From contig JAEPOO010000001.1 of the NCBI GenBank assembly GCA_017642855.1, positions 558,001 through 622,000 of the forward strand: DNA of 64,000 nt, given 5' to 3'. Under the pieces are notes generated by a model. That model was not told where the DNA came from, ran no database searches, and was given only the letters and a program-made list of their open reading frames with translations. The position numbers and the translations under genes were made by a program. Below are positions 43,368 to 51,310 of the stretch, piece by piece. The DNA comes from Pseudomonadales bacterium (GTDB lineage Bacteria; Pseudomonadota; Gammaproteobacteria; Pseudomonadales; Azotimanducaceae). Position 1 is the first letter of the stretch; the number at the start of each line of letters is the position of its first letter.

Positions 43368-44068
43368 CAGGCCTCGATTGTTTTTTAAATGGTTTCTCGC
43401 TCATCTTGAAACCGGGCTTACGCCAGTACTTTGTTATCCCGATCCTGATTAATACGGTTGTCCTGCTGCTGCTCGCGGGTACCGGTTATCAGTACTTCAA
43501 CAGCTGGATCGATATCATCATGGGTTGGTTCCCGGATTGGATGTCAGCGCTCTATTGGCTGGTTTGGATTATTGCGTTGCTCGTTGTGCTGGTGCTCGTG
43601 TTGTTCCTGTTTACGTTTATCGCAAACATCATTGCTTCACCATTCAACGCGCTTTTGTCCATCAAAGTTGAAGAACAACTGACGGGTTCACCACCTGTCT
43701 CTAACGTCTCAATCTGGATGGTGCTGCCAAGAACGATCGCCAGGGAAGTCATGAAATTGTTTTATGTGATTCCGAGGCTGTTGTTCCTGGTGATCCTGAC
43801 GGTGATTCCTGTCGTCAATACGGTGTCACCGTTTCTATGGGTACTCTTTGGCGCCTGGATGATGGCCATCCAGTACGCTGACTATGGCGCAGACAACAAT
43901 GACCTCTCATTCGGCGAGCTGAAAGATCGGTTAGGTGAGTGCCGGATGGATGCGGTGATGTTTGGACTCCCCGCTTATCTGCTGTTGACGGTGCCGGTGG
44001 TGAATCTCATCCTGATGCCGGTTGGTGTTGCGGGTGGTACACGGTTCTGGGTTGAGCACTTACGCTAA
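43364..44068 (+). CDS. CysZ/EI24 family membrane protein
   Basis: A 234-residue inner-membrane protein, MTGLDCFLNGFSLILKPGLRQYFVIP at the start (FxxG motif region), then several long hydrophobic helices and FLFTFIANIIASPFNALLS. CysZ proteins permeate sulphate into the cytoplasm. It is translationally coupled to the molybdenum enzyme genes, an unusual neighbourhood with no cys genes near. Its 3' end overlaps the convergent serine hydrolase by nine bases. Confidence 0.85.
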   Translation: MTGLDCFLNGFSLILKPGLRQYFVIPILINTVVLLLLAGTGYQYFNSWIDIIMGWFPDWMSALYWLVWIIALLVVLVLVLFLFTFIANIIASPFNALLSIKVEEQLTGSPPVSNVSIWMVLPRTIAREVMKLFYVIPRLLFLVILTVIPVVNTVSPFLWVLFGAWMMAIQYADYGADNNDLSFGELKDRLGECRMDAVMFGLPAYLLLTVPVVNLILMPVGVAGGTRFWVEHLR

Positions 44069-45115
44069 TTGTTCGTAAACCAGTTTCTCAAAACCATCGA
44101 GCGCCTCCAGGCATCGGGGTTCGTAAAGCGGCAGCACCTGCATCAATAAAACACCGGCAATATCCTTTTCAGGATCAACCCAGAAGTAGGTGTTGAGTAG
44201 GCCACACCAGCTGAAGCTGCCTGGTGATCGCATCCCTGGCTCTGGTTGCATGTGTATCTGAAACCCCAGACCCCACTTGTCGACACCGCCCCCTCTTGGA
44301 AAGGGGTAGGTAAAGCCTGGGTTGGCAGAGGGTTGTGTCTCAACGAAAAGATCGCCGATCTGGTTACTGATCATCTCTGAAAACGAGGATTCGTTGATGA
44401 GGGGTGCACCCTTTGCCAGAAGACAACGAAGGAACTTTGCATAGTCCTCAGCATTGGAAATCAGGCCGCCATCTCCGAATGGCATTTCTGGAAACAATGG
44501 CTGTGCCTGCCAGGCATTATCAACCCGTCGCGAAGGTGGTGTTTGATTGTCTCGTGGCTTGAATGAGGTTGAAGTCATACCGAGAGGTTTGAAGACCAGG
44601 TCATCCAGGGCCTCCCCAAGGGATTTTCTGGTGACAGTTTCTACGATATTACCGAGTACATAAGTGGACACGCCGTAGGTCCACTGGCTTCCAGGTTGGT
44701 GGACCAGGGGGAATGACAACTCACTTTTTGGATCAAAGGCGAACAGCACGTCATTGCAAAACTTGTAGCCGAAGCCTGCGGTATGCGCCAGGAGTTCCCG
44801 GATCGTGAAGTCATGTTCCTGAGGGACTTCATCATAGGTTCTGGCCGATGTGTCTACATTGCTGACGACTTTTCGATTCTTGAATATATCAAGGTACTTG
44901 CAGGCAGCATCGTCGATGCTGAGTTTCCCCTGTTCCTGAAGCATCAGGATCGCGACGCTGGTGATCGGCTTTGTCATCGACATGATGGCGAAAGTTGACT
45001 CCGGGTCGACGCCGTGTGCCGTATGATAAAGCGTCTTATTGCCATCGGTTGCCAGGGCAACCAGTGCGGGTACATCCTGTTTGGCAAGAAACTGATCGAT
45101 TTCAGAGTGGCTCAT
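44060..45115 (-). CDS. serine hydrolase of the class C beta-lactamase/esterase family
   Basis: A 351-residue protein. The SxxK motif is FAIMSMTKPITS (Ser and Lys), the Tyr motif WTYGVSTYVLGN replaces YxN, and the third motif lies in SPGSFSWCGLL (HGG-like position). No signal peptide is apparent, suggesting a cytoplasmic esterase or EstB-like activity, not an antibiotic lactamase. It lies eight bases after aconitase on the same strand. Confidence 0.88.
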   Translation of the reverse strand: MSHSEIDQFLAKQDVPALVALATDGNKTLYHTAHGVDPESTFAIMSMTKPITSVAILMLQEQGKLSIDDAACKYLDIFKNRKVVSNVDTSARTYDEVPQEHDFTIRELLAHTAGFGYKFCNDVLFAFDPKSELSFPLVHQPGSQWTYGVSTYVLGNIVETVTRKSLGEALDDLVFKPLGMTSTSFKPRDNQTPPSRRVDNAWQAQPLFPEMPFGDGGLISNAEDYAKFLRCLLAKGAPLINESSFSEMISNQIGDLFVETQPSANPGFTYPFPRGGGVDKWGLGFQIHMQPEPGMRSPGSFSWCGLLNTYFWVDPEKDIAGVLLMQVLPLYEPRCLEALDGFEKLVYEQLA

Positions 45116-45123
45116 CTTGTGAC

Positions 45124-47751
45124 TCAGCTTGATAGATTTCTTAAGACGTAGTGCAGGATGCCACCGTTCTGGTAGTACAGAAACTCATTTGGCGTATCAA
45201 TTCGGATGTCTGCGATGAATGTGGTTTCTTTGCCGCTGTCATGAACTGCCGTGACGCTCACTTCTTTCTGACCGCTGCCAACAGCGCCGATCGAATACCT
45301 TTCGCTGCCGTCCAGGGCATGCTCATCAGTCCCTTCACCCGATTTGAACTGAAGCGGCAGTATCCCCATACCGATCAGGTTGGAACGGTGGATTCGCTCG
45401 AAGCCTTTGGCGATAACCGCGGTGACGCCAAGAAGTGAGGGACCTTTTGCCGCCCAGTCTCTGGATGAGCCGGTACCGTATTCGGCACCGGCGAGGACAA
45501 TAAGTGGCACGCTTTCGGAGCGATACTTCTTGGCGGCGGCAAACACGCTCATTTTCTCTCTCGTGGGGAAGTGTGTGGTCCAGCTGCCTTCGGTGCCGGG
45601 CGCCAGCTGGTTCTTAAAACGTACGTTGGCAAAGGTGCCGCGCATCATCACTTCATGGTTACCGCGCCTTGATCCATAGGAATTGAAATCTTTTAGAGAT
45701 ACCTGGTTTTCCTGGAGGTATTCGCCTGCTGGGCTCTCGTCATCGATGCTGCCGGCAGGGGAAATATGGTCAGTCGTAATGCTATCCCCGACGCGAATCA
45801 GGCAGCGCGCATCAGTGACAGGTTCAGGTTCGATGACCTCGTTGGTCAGACCGTCAAAGAAGCTGGGTTTCTTGACGTAGGTAGAGCCCGGCCAGTCAAA
45901 GCGTTTCTCCGTGGTGACTTCCAGACCGTTCCAGACCTGGTTGCCGTTGTAGACGTCGGCGTACTTTTCCCGGAACAGGCCGGGTGTCACATATTCGTCG
46001 ATGATGGCCTCGATTTCCGATGAGTCCGGCCAGAGATCTTTCAGGAAGACATCTTGGCCCTCCTGGTCCTGCCCAATGGGGTCCTGTGTCAGATCCAGTC
46101 GCAGATTACCTGTCAGTGCGTAAGCGACGACCAGGGGTGGTGATGCGAGGTAGTTCGCGCGCACAAGTGAATGAATACGTCCCTCGAAATTGCGGTTACC
46201 GGATAAGACTGAGGTGACCATCAGGTCGTCCGCTTCGATGGTGTTTTCGATTTCCGGAGCCAGTGGCCCTGAGTTGCCAATACAGGTGGTGCAGCCGTAT
46301 CCCACGAGATAGAAGCCCATGGCTTCAAGATCATCGAGCAGTCCAGCTTTATCCAGGTAATCAGTCACGGCTTTCGACCCTGGTGCGAGGCTGGTTTTTA
46401 CCCAAGGTTTGGTAGTAAGGCCCTTTTCCCTGGCTTTCCTGGCAACCAGTCCAGCAGCAACCAGTACAGCCGGGTTCGATGTATTGGTGCAGCTGGTGAT
46501 GGCGGCAATCACGACGGCCCCGTCTTTAAGGTCATCGACCGTAGGTCCAGTCACCTCCGTTTTTTGCTGCGTCAGTCGCAGATCTTTGAACTCTCTCAAG
46601 GTTTGCTCGAAACTTGCGGTTGCATTGGTCAGCTCAATGCGGTCCTGTGGTCTTTTCGGTCCTGAAATACAGGCAGCGACCTCACTCAGATCGAGATGCA
46701 ATTCGGAGGAGTAGTCCGCTTTCGGTGCGCTCGGGTCGTGCCATAAACCCATCGTTTTCATATAGGTTTCTGCGAGCTCGAGCTGTTCATCGGTGCGACC
46801 TGTCAGTTGCATGTAATCGATGGTTTTCTGGTCAACAGGGAAAATGCCGCAGGTCGCGCCATACTCAGGCGCCATATTGGCGATCGTGGCTCGATCAGCG
46901 AGCGTCAGGGACTCCAGTCCGTTGCCAAAGAACTCAACAAACTTTCCGACGACTCCGTGTTCGCGCAACATTTGTGTAACGACAAGTACAAGGTCTGTCG
47001 CTGTTGCACCTTCTGTTAGTGCGCCGGTCAGCTGGAAACCGACAACCTTGGGTATCAACATGCTGATGGGTTGGCCCAGCATCGCGGCTTCGGCTTCAAT
47101 ACCTCCGACACCCCAGCCGAGCACACCTAACCCGTTAATCATGGTGGTATGAGAATCCGTGCCTACCAGGGTGTCGGGATAAGCCTGACCCTGATCATTC
47201 ACCATCACGCCTCTCGCCAGGAACTCCAGGTTCACCTGATGCACGATGCCAGTGCCGGGCGGCACGACCTTAAAATTATCGAAGGCTTCCTGGCCCCAGC
47301 GAAGGAATCGATACCGTTCGATATTTCTCTCTATTTCAATCGCGGTGTTTTGTTCGAGAGCACTCTCGGTGCCGTAAATGTCCACCATGACACTGTGATC
47401 AATCACCAGCTCAACGGGTACTTGCGGATTGATCTTTGAGACGTCACCACCCAGATCCGCCATGGCATCCCGCATCGCGGCAAGGTCAACGATGGCAGGA
47501 ACGCCAGTAAAGTCTTGGAGCAGTACTCTTGAAGGTACAAAGGCGATTTCGGTATCTGGCTCAGCTTTGCTGTCCCAGTTCACGAGAGCATCAATATCGG
47601 ATTCCTGTACGTGAAGCTGTCCACGGTGACGCAGCAGATTCTCCAACAGGATTTTCAAGGCAAACGGCAGCCGCTTAACCCTGGCTTCGTCCAGCCCGTC
47701 AAAGGGGAAGATGGTATATTGCGCGTCGCCGACCTGGATTTTATCTGTCAT
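45124..47751 (-). CDS. acnA: aconitate hydratase AcnA
   Basis: An 875-residue monofunctional aconitase of the IRP1/AcnA type. The [4Fe-4S] cysteines are in AITSCTNTSNPAVLV and GYGCTTCIGNSGPL. Other signatures are TLVGTDSHTTMINGLGVLGW and the swivelling C-terminal domain with YGTGSSRDWAAKGP. It converts citrate to isocitrate in the TCA cycle and can also act as an RNA-binding regulator when the cluster is lost. Slightly shorter than E. coli AcnA (891). Divergent from the HD/2OG fusion gene. Confidence 0.96.
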   Translation of the reverse strand: MTDKIQVGDAQYTIFPFDGLDEARVKRLPFALKILLENLLRHRGQLHVQESDIDALVNWDSKAEPDTEIAFVPSRVLLQDFTGVPAIVDLAAMRDAMADLGGDVSKINPQVPVELVIDHSVMVDIYGTESALEQNTAIEIERNIERYRFLRWGQEAFDNFKVVPPGTGIVHQVNLEFLARGVMVNDQGQAYPDTLVGTDSHTTMINGLGVLGWGVGGIEAEAAMLGQPISMLIPKVVGFQLTGALTEGATATDLVLVVTQMLREHGVVGKFVEFFGNGLESLTLADRATIANMAPEYGATCGIFPVDQKTIDYMQLTGRTDEQLELAETYMKTMGLWHDPSAPKADYSSELHLDLSEVAACISGPKRPQDRIELTNATASFEQTLREFKDLRLTQQKTEVTGPTVDDLKDGAVVIAAITSCTNTSNPAVLVAAGLVARKAREKGLTTKPWVKTSLAPGSKAVTDYLDKAGLLDDLEAMGFYLVGYGCTTCIGNSGPLAPEIENTIEADDLMVTSVLSGNRNFEGRIHSLVRANYLASPPLVVAYALTGNLRLDLTQDPIGQDQEGQDVFLKDLWPDSSEIEAIIDEYVTPGLFREKYADVYNGNQVWNGLEVTTEKRFDWPGSTYVKKPSFFDGLTNEVIEPEPVTDARCLIRVGDSITTDHISPAGSIDDESPAGEYLQENQVSLKDFNSYGSRRGNHEVMMRGTFANVRFKNQLAPGTEGSWTTHFPTREKMSVFAAAKKYRSESVPLIVLAGAEYGTGSSRDWAAKGPSLLGVTAVIAKGFERIHRSNLIGMGILPLQFKSGEGTDEHALDGSERYSIGAVGSGQKEVSVTAVHDSGKETTFIADIRIDTPNEFLYYQNGGILHYVLRNLSS

Positions 47752-47825
47752 GGTTTACAGCCTGTTGTCTTTCAATGAGATTCTTCTGGAACGGCCTATC
47801 AAACCACAAGTTTGTTAAGACGAAT

Positions 47826-49145
47826 ATGGGCCTCGACCAACTCCTTATTAAATTATCAGCACAAGACGCTGAAGACTACATCGGCGAGCCGGTGAGCCAG
47901 TTGCAGCACGCTTTGCAAGCTGCTGCGCTGGCTGAGGCGGCGCAAGCAGATGAGCCTCAAATACTGTCAGCGTTGTTACACGATGTCGGTCACTGGTGTG
48001 AGCCGGGTGCTGAGCGAATGAAACATCTTGGTGCCATGCATCACGAACGGTTGGGTCAAAAGTTTCTCGATCAGTTGGGCCTGCACCCTGATGTGGGTGC
48101 ACTGGTCGGCCTGCATGTGGATGCCAAACGATATCTTGCCGGATCTCAATCTGAATACATTGCCAAGTTATCTGCAGCGAGTGCCGAGACATTGCGGTTG
48201 CAGGGTGGGCCAATGAATACCGATGAGCAACGGGCATTCGAAAGCCATGTGCTTCATCAGAAAGCGCTGCAACTTCGAGCCTGGGATGAAGCCGCCAAAG
48301 ATCCGGATCGAGAGGTTCGACCGCTGGGCCGCTATTCAGCCATGCTTCAGAGGAACCGTGCGGAACCTCTGTCCGAGGATCAGCTGAAACGCTGGCAAAA
48401 CTCCGGGTTCCTGCATATCCCGGGTTGGTTTAGTCCTGATGAAATGAGCGACGTGATGCAGGCGACAGCTTCAATGCAACTCTGGCCGGAATCCGCTGGA
48501 AAGTGGATGAAGTATTTCGAACTTGAAGGTTCTGAGCGCCAGCTTTGTCGTATCGAAAACTTCCTGCAGTACCAGCCGCTGTTTCACCGAATCTCACGGG
48601 GCGCTTCGACGCTTCATCTTTTGTCTCAGCTGATGGGTGAAAAAGCCGTTTTGTTCAAAGAGAAGATTAACTTCAAGCTGCCGGGCGGGCAGGGGTTTCT
48701 CGCTCACCAGGATGCGCCAGCCTTCACGACCTTTGACCAGAGGTTTCACATCACCATGATGCTCAGTGTTGATCCAACCACGGTGGAAAACGGGTGCCTG
48801 GAGATTGCTGAAACCCAGCGACTTACTGAATTCCTTTCCATGAAAGACGACCTGACTTTGTCAGATGATGTGATTTCTTCACTGTCATGGCGCCCCGTTG
48901 AGACAGCGTCCGGTGACCTGGTGCTGTTTGACTCCTACCTGCCGCATCGCAGTGCACCGAACACCAGCTCTGCATCTCGAAGAGCACTTTATGCGACCTA
49001 TAATCTCGCTGCCGACGGTGACTATCGCGATGCTTATTTTGAGAAAAAGAGAAAAAGTTTTCCGCCGGATGTGGAGCGCAAAGCGGGCGTAAAGTACGAC
49101 GAAGGTGTGTTTAACGTCGGTAACCCAGTTTCAATCGACACGTGA
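47826..49145 (+). CDS. fusion of PhnZ-like HD di-iron oxygenase and PhnY*-like 2OG oxygenase
   Basis: From ATG 47826 (residue 1; an upstream ATG at 47775 is possible) the protein has 439 residues. Residues ~10-165 are an HD domain close to PhnZ, the mixed-valent di-iron oxygenase that cleaves the C-P bond of 1-hydroxy-2-aminoethylphosphonate. The residues I recall for PhnZ (Y24, E27, H34, H58-D59, H62, H80, H104, K108, R158, D161) have counterparts Y18, E21, H28, H52-D53, H56, H72/73, H97, K101, R151, D154, with nearly identical spacing. Residues ~180-439 are a phytanoyl-CoA-type oxygenase with H294-x-D296 (LAHQDAPAF), H374 (YLPHRSAPN) and the Arg in SRRALYAT, as in PhnY*. The two enzymes act in sequence in phosphonate catabolism. 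Prediction: one polypeptide for both steps. The substrate is unproven. Confidence 0.85.
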   Translation: MGLDQLLIKLSAQDAEDYIGEPVSQLQHALQAAALAEAAQADEPQILSALLHDVGHWCEPGAERMKHLGAMHHERLGQKFLDQLGLHPDVGALVGLHVDAKRYLAGSQSEYIAKLSAASAETLRLQGGPMNTDEQRAFESHVLHQKALQLRAWDEAAKDPDREVRPLGRYSAMLQRNRAEPLSEDQLKRWQNSGFLHIPGWFSPDEMSDVMQATASMQLWPESAGKWMKYFELEGSERQLCRIENFLQYQPLFHRISRGASTLHLLSQLMGEKAVLFKEKINFKLPGGQGFLAHQDAPAFTTFDQRFHITMMLSVDPTTVENGCLEIAETQRLTEFLSMKDDLTLSDDVISSLSWRPVETASGDLVLFDSYLPHRSAPNTSSASRRALYATYNLAADGDYRDAYFEKKRKSFPPDVERKAGVKYDEGVFNVGNPVSIDT

Positions 49146-49370
49146 GGATTCTGCGAGCGTGGAATGGTCTGCCAGTGTCTCGGGGTCGATAAGCTCGACG
49201 AGTCGATGTAGTTCCAATTCCTGTGAAAGCAGCAGCTCGCGCGCCTCTGATAAAACCCTCAATTGTTCGATCAGCACGGCACTGTCACCGGCGATGGCAG
49301 AGAGCACTTCAATCTGTTGGTCGATGTCCGCCAGCAGTTTATCGAGATGAATATTGTCGCTAATCATCAT
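49131..49370 (-). CDS. small coiled-coil protein (79 aa)
   Basis: A 79-residue helical protein with heptad-like leucines (HLDKLLADIDQQIEVLS, IEQLRVLSEARELLLSQELELHRLVEL). No family is recognised. It lies 19 bases downstream of the DUF1631 gene on the same strand, so it may be its partner. The 3' end overlaps the convergent fusion gene by 15 bases. Confidence 0.6.
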   Translation of the reverse strand: MMISDNIHLDKLLADIDQQIEVLSAIAGDSAVLIEQLRVLSEARELLLSQELELHRLVELIDPETLADHSTLAESSRVD

Positions 49371-49389
49371 GCAGTCCTCTTCTCAGCCA

Positions 49390-51210
49390 TTACGCTTCGT
49401 TGCTTCCTGTCAGCTCATCGAAACTCTTGTTTTTGTCTTCTCGAAGACCGGTCACCACCGTCGCAAGTGCGCTCTCGAATTCCGCGCCGGTATCCAGTAT
49501 TTCGCTGTTCTCGGTGACGATCATATGTGCCAGCTGGCTGGCCGTATATTCCGCCACCTTCAGGCCTGCGCGGTTGGCAAAGATATAGGTCTGGTTGGCT
49601 GAGATGATCGCCACCAGTTTGCACGGGGTCAATGTGCCTTCCATGATGGGCAGCTTTACCCATGCATCCTGTTTGAGAGCCTCGATGGTTGATACCGCGG
49701 CGGCCATCTTCTTTTCTGCTTTTTGTCGAAGCATCATGGCGCGCTTCTTCTTTTTCTCAGCCTGCGCTCGTATGAGCGCCAGTTGCCTTTCCAGATCTTC
49801 TTTTCTCTCCTGGGTGTACTCCTGGGAAACGGCCTGACGATCTTCACGAACTTCGATCTGTTTTTCTTTTTTGTTTTGCGTGCTGACGGCTCGCAATACC
49901 TCGAACAGGTGCGAAAGAAAGACTTCTGCTGCTGAGTGAGCCAGCGTCAGTTCTTTCATGATGCCGGCGCTCAAGTGATTGACCATTTCGCCGTAGGAAA
50001 GGTGTACCACCTTTCTTCGATTATGGTTTGTCAGAAGGAGCTGCTCGGTTTCCTGCCAATTCAGAATAAGTTTGATGCGCGCAACTTTTTCCTCAGGTTC
50101 GGTTGGATCGTCATAGAGGTACCAGGTGCCAAGTTCGACATCTCTGATCTTGGCAACCGCATCTCGCGTTGCTTCCTGCATGGAAGCTGCCATGTTTTCA
50201 TCGACTTCGATGGGTTCAAAATCACAGGGGGCGGAGGGTTCGTTGCCTCGAATGGCTTCCCATTCTGCCTCCAGATCCGCCAATGATTCGATCACGAAGT
50301 CAGTTTCGAATCTCATGCTTTCGCAGAAACCACGAATTTGCGTCGCTAGACTGCCGATGAGCTGCGTTTGCTTTTCCTTTTCTTTGCTGCCGTCTTTCCT
50401 CGGCTGCAGGGACCAGATCATGGCTTCGGCCAGCTTTTGAGCGTTCTGCCATTCCTTGGACTTCTCGCCATAGGCAATGAAGACCTTCTGCATGAAGTCG
50501 TACCACGGGCCCTGGAACATAAAGATGACAAACAACGGCATTTGGTTGCCGGACATTGCCTTGTTCAAATATTCCGCCGAGTAGTATTGACCCTTTTTTG
50601 CACCCAAGACTTTGAGTTCACGGTCGATCAGTCTCTGCTCGAGTTTTTCGAAAACCGGTTCTTCTTTTCTGAAAGTTTTTGCCAGTTTTTCCAGACACTT
50701 TTCAGTGTTCAGGCGTCCATTGGCGTGGCCAGCGATGGTCGGTGTGATTTTTTCAATGAACTGTTCGCCCAGGATACCCAGGTCTTCACTCCAGCCAATG
50801 CATTCGTGAACAATCCGGTCCACAAGTTCAAAGAGCCGGTGAGGTCGAGTTACCGCATGGATGTCCGAGTCAAAAGCCAGTAGCGCAATGCGTGGCGCGA
50901 TACCTCGAATGAAACTTTCGATTCGAAAGTCCAGGTCAGTCTGTTTGAGATAAGTGGTGACCGCGTCATCCACGAAGGCGACAATCCCCATATCTGCCCG
51001 AGAGAAAGATGCGCCAGGCTCGTGTCGTTTGAGCAATTCTGCAACGCTGTCGATGGTATCACCACTCGATAGCGCAGGCAGTTTGCCGAGTAGAGTCTTG
51101 AGTCGATCTGAATCGGAAAGGTTAGGACCCGGTTCGTCTGGTGTGTAGTGATGCACCAGCGCGGGTACGATTTTTTCTGGTGGTGCCAGAGCTGGTTTTT
51201 TGTCTGTCAC
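49390..51210 (-). CDS. DUF1631 family protein (PilZ-like tail)
   Basis: A 606-residue cytoplasmic protein of the DUF1631 family, known mainly by name and often seen in Pseudomonas-like gammaproteobacteria. Residues ~90-130 hold FIRGIAPRIALLAFDSDIHAV, ~300-330 an AEAMIWSLQPRK region, and ~420-520 a long highly charged coiled coil (KKEKQIEVREDRQAVSQ). The C-terminal end has KLPIMEGTLTPCKLVAI and YIFANRAGLKVAEYTASQLA, the beta-rich part likened to PilZ. A c-di-GMP or chaperone-like role is a guess. Divergent from the FadJ-like gene. Confidence 0.8.
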   Translation of the reverse strand: MTDKKPALAPPEKIVPALVHHYTPDEPGPNLSDSDRLKTLLGKLPALSSGDTIDSVAELLKRHEPGASFSRADMGIVAFVDDAVTTYLKQTDLDFRIESFIRGIAPRIALLAFDSDIHAVTRPHRLFELVDRIVHECIGWSEDLGILGEQFIEKITPTIAGHANGRLNTEKCLEKLAKTFRKEEPVFEKLEQRLIDRELKVLGAKKGQYYSAEYLNKAMSGNQMPLFVIFMFQGPWYDFMQKVFIAYGEKSKEWQNAQKLAEAMIWSLQPRKDGSKEKEKQTQLIGSLATQIRGFCESMRFETDFVIESLADLEAEWEAIRGNEPSAPCDFEPIEVDENMAASMQEATRDAVAKIRDVELGTWYLYDDPTEPEEKVARIKLILNWQETEQLLLTNHNRRKVVHLSYGEMVNHLSAGIMKELTLAHSAAEVFLSHLFEVLRAVSTQNKKEKQIEVREDRQAVSQEYTQERKEDLERQLALIRAQAEKKKKRAMMLRQKAEKKMAAAVSTIEALKQDAWVKLPIMEGTLTPCKLVAIISANQTYIFANRAGLKVAEYTASQLAHMIVTENSEILDTGAEFESALATVVTGLREDKNKSFDELTGSNEA

Positions 51211-51310
51211 TTCAAAATATTCAGGGTCGCCGTAAGGTCAATACTACCAAAACTCCGGCTGGGCTATACTGCGCAGCTGTTTTTACATGTACAGAAATCT
51301 GGAGAATTCC

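Noticed and set aside
44060..45115. Antibiotic-resistance beta-lactamase
   Set aside because: It has the SxxK fold, but an atypical Tyr motif and no signal peptide; an esterase-type role is more likely.
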